Source: JACTMJ01 sp964618435 (GTDB lineage Bacteria; Acidobacteriota; Terriglobia; Bryobacterales; Bryobacteraceae). Taken from it: a stretch of 64,000 nucleotides of DNA. Below the pieces are notes generated by a model. That model had not been told where the DNA came from and did no database searches. It worked only from the letters and a program-made list of their open reading frames with translations. Shown here in pieces: positions 8,901 through 16,504 of this stretch. How positions within the stretch are numbered: position 1 is the first letter of the stretch; every line of letters starts with the position of its first letter. The position numbers were made by a program, and so were the translations under genes. The stretch spans positions 26,342-90,341 of the forward strand of contig CAZUAX010000001.1 in assembly GCA_964618435.1 (NCBI GenBank). The letters run 5' to 3'.

Positions 8901-10973
8901 ACCGGAGCACTTAGCCCGTTCCGCCGTTGTCTATGTCCGCCATCAACGATAGGGCAAGTCGAGCATCACACGGAGAGCCGGCGCCGTCAGTACGCGTTAG
9001 CAGAAACCGCGGCAAAGATGGGCTTCACTGCGGTTCAGACGATCGATGATGACCTTGGACGCTCAGGTTCGGGGCTGGTCGAACGGCCGGGCTTTCAGAA
9101 ACTCGTGGCGGCGGTATGCGGCGGCGGTGTCAGAGCAGTCCTTTGTATTGAAGCTTCCCGGCTTGCCCGCAACGGACGCGACTGGCATCATCTGGTCGAT
9201 CTTTGCGCATTGGTGGGAACGATCGTTATCGACCCGGATGGAGTCTACGATCCTCGCCTGGTAAATGACCCTCTGTTGCTGGGCCTAAAGGGCTCAATGT
9301 CCGAGTACGAGCTAAGCTTGCTGCGCCAGCGTGGACTAGCGGCCCGGGACTCCAAGGCGAAACGGGGAAAACTTCGTTTCGCGTTGCCACCCGGCTATTG
9401 CTGGAACGAACTGGGGCGGATAGAGATGGCCCCGGATGAACGAGTGTGCGGGGCCATCCGGATGGTCCTTGAGAAGTTCCGGGAACTGGGCAGCGCTCGG
9501 CAGGTTCTGCTTTGGGTCGCTCAGTACCAACTTGAACTGCCCGTCATGCGGCAAAGTCAGTGGGGAAGGCGAATTGAGTGGCAGCCTCCCGCCTACCATA
9601 CGGTTCTCGGTATACTGCGGCATCCGGTTTATGCTGGTGCCTACGTGTTTGGCCGAACTGCTCAACGCACGGCGGTGGAGGAGGGCCGGGCGAAGAAAAC
9701 AGCCGGGCACCAGAAGCCGATGCCAGAGTGGAACGTCTTGATACGCGACCATCATGCAGGCTACATCGGTTGGGAAGAATTCGAGCAGAATCAAAGGATG
9801 ATTGGGGAGAATGCTCACATGCAGAAACGGGCCGATCGCAAGTCGGCTCGCGGAGGCAGGGCGCTGCTGACTGGATTGGCACGCTGTGGCTGGTGCGGCC
9901 GCATGATGCGTGTCTTTTATGGTTCGGCGGCGGGCCACGCTCATCGCTATCAGTGCCGCGGCGGCAGTGACACTGGTCGCGGCAAGGTCTGCATCGGCGC
10001 GGGAGGAATCCGTGTTGATCGGGCGGTGAGCGGTCAGATCCTGGAGGCGGTTTCCGAGCATGCGATCGAGGCCGCCGTTCAAGCTGCCGAAAGGTCCAGA
10101 CTTGCAGGTGATAATGTGCGACTCGCATTGGCGAAGGAACTGGAGGTCGCCCGCTACGAAGCTTCCCCGGCCGCTCGCCGCTATGAGTTGGTCGATCCCG
10201 CAAAGCGGCTGGTTGCGCGCCAATTGGAGGAACGTTGGAACACAGCCCTGGAGCATGCAGATCAGTTGGAGCAGCGAATCCGGGATCTGGAGAGCCAGGC
10301 CTTGCGCCGCCCTACAATTGATCGGGAGGCACTCATGGCTCTGGCTTCCGACCTGCCGGCCGCCTGGAATGCGCCGGGTACCGACATGCGAACGCGGCAA
10401 CGTCTCGCGCGGATCCTTGTGCAAGAAGTCCTCATCGATCTCGATGATCAGGCCAACCAAGTCGTACTCACTATCCATTGGATTGGTGGCCGTCACTCCG
10501 AAGTTCGTGTTTCCCGGGTGCGCACTGGGAGATATCCCGGCGAAGGGCATCCCAGCGCAGTGGAATCAATGCGCAAACTCGGCGGACACTGGCCGGATCG
10601 TGAGTTGGCGGTTACCTTAAACCGCATGCGCTGCAAGACGTCGGATGGAAGGAGTCGGACTGCGTCGCGAGTGCGTGAGCTCCGCGAGCGACTGGGCATT
10701 GCCGCATTTGACCCAGCGGCGGTCCTGATCGAGACTATCAGCGTAGACGCGGCCGCACACCGATTAAAAATCTGTGTTGGCTCGGTGAAGCCTTTGATCC
10801 GCGAGGGAGTATTGCCGGCAACCCAGTTTATGCCTTCGGCTCACTGGCAAATACCGGTTAGTGCCTTGGACACTGAGCACGTAACGATAGGGGTCCGAGG
10901 CGTGGTTGAACGACGGCCGCGAAACTTCAATGTCTTGCAAGACTTGAAGACTCTCAGGCTGCCTGGCTTCTAG
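8884..10973 (+). pseudogene. large serine recombinase, frameshifted at the catalytic serine
   Basis: From ATG 8884 the frame gives EHLARSAVVYVR and breaks at 8941-8943. One base is missing from the expected Gln-Ser codons (cgc ca- tca acg ata ggg), and the frame then continues as STIGQVEHHTESRRRQYALA through to TAG at 10973. Restored, the protein would have about 696 residues: a resolvase catalytic domain, a recombinase domain, a zinc ribbon (ARCGWCGRMM, YQC, KVC), coiled coil and a C-terminal extension. ATG 9018 gives an open 651-codon frame but without the nucleophile serine. Apart from this single deletion the gene looks intact, so either decay is recent or the base is an assembly error. 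Confidence 0.8.
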
Positions 10974-11008
10974 AAATGAGGTGCACTATGTCACATGATT
11001 GCGGAAGC

Positions 11009-11154
11009 TTGCTGGCATAAACGAACAGGTGCCGCGAGAGCGGATCCACTCCCACCAGCTCGCGTGCCAACGCACTCAGCGAGTCGAAGCTCTTGCGCAT
11101 GTCGCAGGGCAGCGTGTAGATATACACGCGCACCGCCGCTGGCAGGCTGATCAT
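11009..11154 (-). pseudogene. tnpB: IS66 TnpB, N-terminal half (interrupted)
   Basis: From ATG 11154, overlapping the end of tnpA, the frame encodes MISLPAAVRVYIYTLPCDMR, KSFDSLSALARELVGVDPLS and RHLFVYAS. This is the standard start of IS66 TnpB. The match stops at 11009 where the recombinase element begins; the rest of the gene is at 8175-8394. Confidence 0.82.
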
Positions 11155-11639
11155 CGCGATTGGCCGCTTCGTTGCGCGGCAATATCGTCGGCAGCGCGAG
11201 CGGCACCGCGGCCGATGGCGGCGCTTGGCATGGCGTTGTTCGGCAGCACCACATCGAGCGCCGCAAGCACGGTGCACAACGTCGCTTCGTCGGCGCCGCA
11301 GGCAATGCGCAACCGCCACCCGCGATCCAGCAGCAGTTCCATCTTCGCCGCCGGGTTGGCATCCTCTCCCGCCCCATCGGTGGAAACAGAGCTGGCCCGC
11401 GAGGAAGCAACCGCGCAAGGCTCAACCAACGCAAAGCGCACTCCGCTTCGGTCTGCTGGCAGGGCGGTGGGCGCAAGGTCAGCCAAGATACGCCGCCAAT
11501 AATAAAACACCGGCTCGGCAATGCCACGCTGCCTGCAGAAGGCCCTCTGACTCAGCCCGCTCGCCGCCGCCTCGGCCATCACATCCCGCCAATACACCCG
11601 CCGCTCCTCCGCACCGATAAGCCGCTTCTCGCTATTCAT
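11151..11639 (-). CDS. tnpA: IS66 TnpA-like accessory protein
   Basis: A 162-residue product from ATG 11639. The N-terminal part (RRVYWRDVMAEAAASGLSQR, AFCRQRGIAEPVFYYWRR) is the helix-turn-helix segment of IS66 Orf1. The C-terminal part (LDRGWRLRIACGADEATL) also fits. The stop codon overlaps the start of tnpB, so translation was coupled. The same frame continues upstream without a stop into the first ~57 codons of vsr, creating a 239-codon vsr-tnpA fusion frame. This is the only undamaged IS66 gene here. Confidence 0.75.
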   Translation of the reverse strand: MNSEKRLIGAEERRVYWRDVMAEAAASGLSQRAFCRQRGIAEPVFYYWRRILADLAPTALPADRSGVRFALVEPCAVASSRASSVSTDGAGEDANPAAKMELLLDRGWRLRIACGADEATLCTVLAALDVVLPNNAMPSAAIGRGAARAADDIAAQRSGQSR

Positions 11640-11677
11640 GCCCCCTAGGCTGAGGCCGAAACCGGCGAACCAAAAGA

Positions 11678-11697
11678 TGGGTTCACGAGACGGGTAC
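11678..11697 (-). repeat. IS66 terminal inverted repeat, tnpA end
   Basis: Read on the minus strand from 11697 this is GTACCCGTCTCG..., matching the other end. Just outside, GGAAATAC occurs twice (11698-11705 and 11710-11717) separated by GTAC, so the probable target duplication is itself tandemly duplicated as a 12-bp unit. Confidence 0.7.
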
Positions 11698-11870
11698 GGA
11701 AATACGTACGGAAATACATTGTCCGGCGTGCCAGGAAGTGCCCGTTGGTGGAGGCGGTATCGGTAGTTCATCCAGAACAACATCTGTCGGACAGCAAGTT
11801 CGGGAAGTGTGTCCGAGCTTCTGATACGTCTCATACGCTCACTTCGTTGTGCTGGCGTTAGGTTGTCCAT
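11698..11870 (-). pseudogene. vsr: vsr endonuclease, N-terminal part (split by insertion)
   Basis: From ATG 11870 the frame reads MDNLTPAQRSERMRRIRSSD, TLPELAVRQMLF and YRYRLHQRALPGTPDNVFP. This is the canonical start of Vsr up to the PD.VFP segment just before the catalytic HGC.WH core. The sequence then enters the duplicated 12-bp unit and the IS66 end. The remaining half is at 6303-6581. Together they cover nearly the full ~150-residue family length. Confidence 0.85.
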
Positions 11871-12205
11871 ACTTGCAATCGACTTGGGCCTGTTGTCAGT
11901 ATCGCAAGCCGAATTGGCGTAAGCTTACGCGCTCTTACGTAGCGATGCTGCCGACGTATAGCCTGCGCTGCTCAGTGGAGAATGTTCGAGCACCGTTGAC
12001 CAAGTGGAGCCATTCTGTCAACCTGGACCTCCCTCTCCTGTGATGCTCTTGTGTCGGATGATGCTCTTGTGTCGGATGCAATGGAGTAACGAGAGGCGGC
12101 TCGGCCGGGGAGAGTTTCATTCCATCCGTCCGAGACCGTTACAAGACGTGCTCCGTTACGCAGGGGTTTGGGGAGACGGTATGCTGGTGCACAAGGAGAC
12201 CGGGT
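11871..12205. other. gene-free interval upstream of the aldo/keto reductase
   Basis: No supported coding region. It contains one perfect tandem duplication of an 18-mer (12041-12076) and the ribosome site AAGGAG at 12193-12198 for the next gene. Promoter elements could not be assigned with confidence. Confidence 0.5.
12041..12076. repeat. 18-bp perfect tandem duplication
   Basis: TGATGCTCTTGTGTCGGA occurs twice head-to-tail. It lies in an intergenic region and is probably a replication-slippage duplication with no evident role. Confidence 0.8.
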
Positions 12206-13243
12206 GTGGATTATCGCTTTCTTGGTGCCAGTGGGCTTGAAGTTTCTGTTCTTGCGTTCGGGACAATGACGCTGGGTGGCGAAGGCCGCTTTGCAGCTAT
12301 GGGTAACGTGCAGGTGGATGAGGCTCGCCGTCTGGTGGATTTCTGTATCGACGCAGGGGTGAACCTCTTTGATACTGCCGACATGTATTCGAACGGAAGG
12401 TCAGAGGAAGTCTTGGGACAAGCCCTTGGCAGTCGCCGCCAGAAGATTGTATTGGCCACGAAGGCGTTCATGCGTTTGGAACAGGGTCCGAACAAGAGTG
12501 GCCTCTCGCGGCGCCGGCTGATTGAAGCCTGCGAAGCAAGTTTGCGTCGGCTTGGCACCGATTACATCGATCTTTACCAAGCGCACAGCTTCGATTCGCT
12601 GACACCACTTGAGGAAACGCTCGCTGCATTTGACCACCTTGTCCAGTCTGGCAAAGTGCGTTATGTCGGTTGCTCCAATTACTCCGGCTGGCATTTGATG
12701 AAGGCCCTGGGGCTATCTCACCACTTGGGCCTTGCACGCTATATTTCGCAACAAATCAATTACTCGCTAATTGCCCGCGATGCTGAGCAGGAACTGATTC
12801 CCGCCGGACTCGACCAGAAAGTGGGCGTGATGGCGTGGAGCCCGCTGCAAGGCGGATTGCTCTCAGGGAAGTTTCGCCGGGGCGATCCCCGTCCCGAGGA
12901 ATCGCGATTCAATACACTGGATATGCCCGGAACCGTTGATGAGGAACGGCTTTACAGGATTGTCGACGCGCTTACGGGTATTGCTACGGAACGTGGCGTT
13001 TCCGTGGCGCAGGTAGCTCTGAACTGGGTGATGCGCAAGCCCTGTGTGGATACCGTGATCATCGGAGCACGCAACGAAAAACAGCTCGCGGATAACCTTG
13101 CCGCCGCGACGTGGGCGCTCACTGGTTCCGAGGTGGAAACGCTGGACGCTGAAAGCGCCCTTCCATTGGGCTACCCTTACTGGCACCAGCAGAAGTTTGC
13201 CGGCGATCGCAACCCGCCACTCAATCACGTTCGCGATCACTGA
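12206..13243 (+). CDS. aldo/keto reductase
   Basis: 345 residues starting at GTG 12206, six to seven bases after AAGGAG. It is a full-length AKR TIM barrel with the catalytic tetrad visible: Asp56 and Tyr61 (FDTADMYSNG), Lys86 (LATKAF) and His127 (YQAHSFDS). The family motifs GKVRYVGCSNYSGWH, AWSPLQGGLLSGKF and VIIGARNEKQLADNL are present. It is an NADPH-dependent cytoplasmic oxidoreductase of the group acting on aldehydes or sugars; the substrate cannot be told from sequence. It is transcribed alone and converges on the UbiD-family gene, with a hairpin between them. Confidence 0.92.
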   Translation: MDYRFLGASGLEVSVLAFGTMTLGGEGRFAAMGNVQVDEARRLVDFCIDAGVNLFDTADMYSNGRSEEVLGQALGSRRQKIVLATKAFMRLEQGPNKSGLSRRRLIEACEASLRRLGTDYIDLYQAHSFDSLTPLEETLAAFDHLVQSGKVRYVGCSNYSGWHLMKALGLSHHLGLARYISQQINYSLIARDAEQELIPAGLDQKVGVMAWSPLQGGLLSGKFRRGDPRPEESRFNTLDMPGTVDEERLYRIVDALTGIATERGVSVAQVALNWVMRKPCVDTVIIGARNEKQLADNLAAATWALTGSEVETLDAESALPLGYPYWHQQKFAGDRNPPLNHVRDH

Positions 13244-13254
13244 CCAGCCCACGT

Positions 13255-13283
13255 GTTCGGCAGCGCCGGACAGGCCGCCGAAC
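13255..13283. terminator. hairpin between convergent genes
   Basis: Seven-base arms GTTCGGC and GCCGAAC enclose a GC-rich loop between the stop codons of the convergent reductase and decarboxylase genes. There is no T-run, so terminator function is likely but not certain. Confidence 0.45.
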
Positions 13284-13319
13284 CTGAATCGGACGGATTG
13301 CCTTGCTGGCAGGCCCGGG

Positions 13320-14789
13320 CTAGCTTCCCTTCGCGTTGTTGAGGAAGCGCTGGACATCCACGTCCAGAAACTCGGCTCGGCGGAAATGCTCCTTTAAGGT
13401 ATAGGGCACGGTGCAGTCGAAGATGGTTTTGCAGGAGATTCCCGGCGCCGGAATGGAGTGGCTAAATTCCGGGATCTGCGAAGGGTCAAGAGGATGACAG
13501 CGAACCCCAGGGATGAAGACGGTGCTGACGTCTCCCTGAAACCGGGTAGTCATCGCCCACAGGACTTCATTGGAATCGAAAAGATCCACGTCTTCATCTA
13601 CCAACACCACGTGTTTCAGTTCCGGAAAGGCCGCAAATGCGGTAAGCGCAGCCTGACGCGGGCGACCTTCATCACGGGGTTCGGCCTTGCGGAATTGGAG
13701 GATCGCGAGATACTTCCCTCCCCCCGCGGGGTGACAGTAGACATTGCGTAGCCTACCGGGCATGCTGTTCTCCACCAACTTCAGGATGCTGGCCTCCGTG
13801 GGAATACCCGTAAGGTTCGTGTGTTCCTCACCGGGGCCGATGATGGTTTGGAGAATCGGGTTCCGCCGATGAGTAACGGCCGTCACGCGGATCACCGGCA
13901 GAGCAGGCTGGGCTTTGCCTAGGTAGCCTGGAAACTCGGGCATGCAGTAACCAGTATTGGTTTGCACGTCCTCACGGATGCGCTCGCCGGGAACGATTTC
14001 ACCTTCCAGCACGATCTCCGCGTGAGCAATCGCCGAGGCATCCACGGATAAGCACTTTGCAAGTTGCACCGGACGACGCCGCAAGCCTCCCGCAATGGTT
14101 AGTTCATCAAAACCCACAGGGGTGGTGGGTGGCTCAAAACAGGCCGCGAGATAAATGGCTGGGTCTAGCCCCATGCTGATGGAGACGGGGAGGGCTCGCC
14201 CCATGGCCTCAGCCTTCGCGCGGAACTGGTCAATATGCCGATTTGGCGCAAAGTAAACGCTCAGCCGGTCAGGACCCTGCACGCACAAACGATGGATGGT
14301 GACGTCGGCCTCGCCGGTCTCCGGATCCTGTGCGCGGATCAGGCCAAGGTTGAAATAGGGCCCGGCGTCCTGCAGGGTATTGGTGGGTGCCGGGATGAGC
14401 TTCCGCAGGTCAAAAGGCGGATGAATGACCACCTCCTGGCAAGGGGCCTGGGCGGCATCCACAATCTCAGGCGGATACGGATGATTCAGCGCTTCCAACA
14501 AGTCGAAGGGCAGTATAGATTCCGTGCTTCCCAGAAGAAGTGCCGTCCGTTTGCGGCTGGCAAGCAGGCCGGTGACCACGGGTATTGAGAAACCCTTGAC
14601 GTTTTCAAACAGCATCGCGGGCCCGATGCGCGTCGGCGGCGTCACGGGCGTACCCGCGCCAATGTGCCGGTAGACGCCGGCCAGTTCTGCTACCGGATCC
14701 ACAGGCTCGCTCGTTGAGATCAGTTGTCCAGGAAAATTCGCCAGAAAGGAGAGAGCGGAGCGAAGGTCAACAATCTCATTCGCTTGCAT
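13320..14789 (-). CDS. UbiD-family prenylated-FMN decarboxylase
   Basis: 489 residues from ATG 14789, which has GAGGAG upstream; a longer frame to 14915 lacks such a site. The sequence follows the UbiD family throughout: TPVTPPTRIGPAMLFENVKG near the start, then HRLCVQGPDRLSVYFAPNRH, AEIVLEGEIVPGERIREDV with the acidic residues of the active site, PILQTIIGPGEEH and VVLVDEDVDLFDSNEVLWAM. These enzymes reversibly (de)carboxylate aromatic or unsaturated acids using prenyl-FMN made by UbiX, which is not encoded here. The gene upstream on the same strand is a cupin-like protein 180 bp away, so the pair may form a small catabolic unit. Confidence 0.9.
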   Translation of the reverse strand: MQANEIVDLRSALSFLANFPGQLISTSEPVDPVAELAGVYRHIGAGTPVTPPTRIGPAMLFENVKGFSIPVVTGLLASRKRTALLLGSTESILPFDLLEALNHPYPPEIVDAAQAPCQEVVIHPPFDLRKLIPAPTNTLQDAGPYFNLGLIRAQDPETGEADVTIHRLCVQGPDRLSVYFAPNRHIDQFRAKAEAMGRALPVSISMGLDPAIYLAACFEPPTTPVGFDELTIAGGLRRRPVQLAKCLSVDASAIAHAEIVLEGEIVPGERIREDVQTNTGYCMPEFPGYLGKAQPALPVIRVTAVTHRRNPILQTIIGPGEEHTNLTGIPTEASILKLVENSMPGRLRNVYCHPAGGGKYLAILQFRKAEPRDEGRPRQAALTAFAAFPELKHVVLVDEDVDLFDSNEVLWAMTTRFQGDVSTVFIPGVRCHPLDPSQIPEFSHSIPAPGISCKTIFDCTVPYTLKEHFRRAEFLDVDVQRFLNNAKGS

Positions 14790-14967
14790 CAGCGGATACT
14801 CCTCAAACTCTCGATGGTGACGCTCCGCAGTTGACGGCAGCGCGAGGATGCCCCCGGAGGTGTACGGAAACGGACGCGTATACCTCCGGGGAAGTCCAAT
14901 CAGCCGCCGGCACACTTGTCGACGGACAGCATATCTGCGGACATGCCATCTACGAGTTCGCTATCGA

Positions 14968-16251
14968 CTATCGAGGCCAGGTTTCAAATGGAGCTTTAGG
15001 CATCTTGTGACCCCAGGCTTCCGGACCCCAGCAACGGGTACCCACCAGCGGTTCGGTCTTGCTGGTATTCACCAGCTTGATACCTCCCGATGACTTCGCG
15101 GCGTCATAAGGAATCACGAACTCATCGTGCAGCGGTTCCCCAAGCCGGATACCGGATTTCACCTCCACCTGATGATTGCCAATGGTGCCAGTGCCATGGC
15201 AGAAGTGGATGATGCAAAGAGCTGCGGGTCCGGTGAGGACGGTTTCCGCACCAGGTGCGAGTTCGAACTGTCGCAGACTGAAAAGTTCGTCCCCGTTCGG
15301 ACGCCCATAGACACGCCACTCGTCGCGGAATCCTCCCTGGCTGGCTTCCTCATCCACCACTGGCAGCAGCAGGTGCTTCTCCACGATAAATGGATCTTTG
15401 TTGGCTGGCATGTTAATGTCATTCACCAGACGCTGAACGCGGTCCTCGCCTTCAAGGCCTTCGGGCAGGTGGCGGAACAGGAGTTCCTCGCCCAGGAACA
15501 CTTCGCCCTCCGGCGCCAGCACATGGCTTTGGTAGAAGCGAAAGTCGTCGCGGTCTCGCTGGGGTTCTTCCGTGTTCACTGCCGCGGGTCCATGCAGAAT
15601 CCGCGTTGGCGTCAGGAAACCAGTACCCATCCGAACTGCCAGGTTACGCGCATGGCTGCGAATGTGATTGTTCTTGCCAGCGATGAAGTCGCGGATGGCA
15701 TCGGCCAGCATCTCTTCGGTGAAGTACTCCATCAGACCCACGGAGGTGTGACAGTCGTTGCGGTAGCGCTTGTTGCGCCAGGCGTTGAAGTTGTAGGCCT
15801 CTGGCTTGAAGGGGTGCATGTGATGGCCCAGAGGGTAAAGGTTGTCAAACTCTTTGTTGTAGAATCCAGTGCCGTTCAGGGTGCGATACATAGGCCCCAC
15901 CATAAAGTCCGGGGCCTTATGCACAGCCGCGTCCATGGGGATGAGATAGCCATCGGGATGATGGAAGTGGCAAAGTCCTTCGCCATGGATTCCGTTGCCG
16001 GTGTCCGCCAAGATGGCGCTACCATTCCAGCGCTCATCAATCGCCCAGCCGCTCTGGCCTTCCGGGAAATAGTCCTCATCCACTAACTCCAGATTCTTTC
16101 CGGGCAGACAGAACTTGCGCCCCACAAAGCTAGGGAAGCAGCGCAGCACACCACCTCCGGCCTCTGCTGCTTCCTGAACGCTGGATGCCGCTTCTTCTTC
16201 TACAATTGCCAACTCAGATCGGTAGAGCTTTACCTTCAGGGGAGTCCTCAT
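14968..16251 (-). CDS. cupin-like protein of unknown function
   Basis: 427 residues from ATG 16251, which has AGGAAAGG about ten bases upstream; an in-frame ATG at 16302 is less likely. Two beta-rich halves are apparent. The first carries YPLGHHMHPFKPEAYNFNAW and the second ALCIIHFCHGTGTIGNHQVE, either of which could supply metal ligands as in bicupins. No signal peptide or membrane segment is present. I do not recognise a named family. The neighbour downstream is a UbiD-type decarboxylase, so an oxygenase or isomerase acting on a related aromatic or sugar-acid compound is possible, but that is inference. Confidence 0.6.
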   Translation of the reverse strand: MRTPLKVKLYRSELAIVEEEAASSVQEAAEAGGGVLRCFPSFVGRKFCLPGKNLELVDEDYFPEGQSGWAIDERWNGSAILADTGNGIHGEGLCHFHHPDGYLIPMDAAVHKAPDFMVGPMYRTLNGTGFYNKEFDNLYPLGHHMHPFKPEAYNFNAWRNKRYRNDCHTSVGLMEYFTEEMLADAIRDFIAGKNNHIRSHARNLAVRMGTGFLTPTRILHGPAAVNTEEPQRDRDDFRFYQSHVLAPEGEVFLGEELLFRHLPEGLEGEDRVQRLVNDINMPANKDPFIVEKHLLLPVVDEEASQGGFRDEWRVYGRPNGDELFSLRQFELAPGAETVLTGPAALCIIHFCHGTGTIGNHQVEVKSGIRLGEPLHDEFVIPYDAAKSSGGIKLVNTSKTEPLVGTRCWGPEAWGHKMPKAPFETWPR

Positions 16252-16422
16252 CGCAGTACCCTTTCCTCGCGAATCAATTGCGCTTGGCCCAGGCGATCTC
16301 ACGCTGCACCCGCGCTGAAATAGTCACTCTATCGAACCCGCTTGGGCAACGTCCATGGAGAGTTTCTCGAATGTTTGCACGGGGGATGCGGCAGGAAGCC
16401 GGGGAATTCGTGTAGACGACGA

Positions 16423-16460
16423 AATGGCATCCCTACAGGATCTTCCGCAGGGATGCCATT
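16423..16460 (-). terminator. terminator hairpin of the subtilase operon
   Basis: Perfect 12-base arms (AATGGCATCCCT and AGGGATGCCATT) around a 14-base loop lie about 45 bp past the stop of the subtilase gene, before the cupin gene start. It probably ends the long minus-strand operon. The T-run is poor. Confidence 0.65.
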
Positions 16461-16504
16461 ATCCAGAATGAAGGTTTACAGATTGGTTGTAGCTGAGACT
16501 GCCG

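Larger units (their letters stand above)
8395..11008 (+). mobile_element. serine-recombinase element nested in tnpB
   Basis: Both edges were placed by rejoining the split tnpB reading frame. The element is about 2.6 kb and carries three plus-strand genes: a DUF5372-like protein, a small accessory protein and a large serine recombinase. The ends contain short similar stretches (TGATTCTGC at the left edge, TGATTGCGG at 10996-11004), which may be remnants of the crossover sites. No long inverted repeats are visible, as expected for a serine-recombinase element. The exact ends could be off by a few bases. Confidence 0.7.
6582..11697 (-). mobile_element. IS66-family insertion element inside vsr
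   Basis: The element is bounded by inverted ends: GTACCCGTCCTGTGAATCCA reading inward from 6582 and GTACCCGTCTCGTGAACCCA reading inward from 11697 (17 of 20 identical). The flanking 8-mers, GGAACTCC at 6574-6581 and GGAAATAC at 11698-11705, agree at 6 of 8 positions, consistent with an aged 8-bp target duplication as made by IS66. It encodes tnpA, tnpB and tnpC in the usual order on the minus strand. A second element (8395-11008) has inserted into tnpB, so the IS66 part alone is about 2.5 kb. tnpB and tnpC are broken, so it cannot move by itself. Confidence 0.85.

Noticed and set aside
9336..10550. A 404-codon minus-strand open frame under the recombinase
   Set aside because: Codon content is that of an antisense shadow; the plus-strand frame has the recombinase and zinc-ribbon motifs.
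15127..16086. A 319-codon plus-strand open frame
   Set aside because: Antisense to the cupin-like gene, no ribosome site and no recognisable domain.
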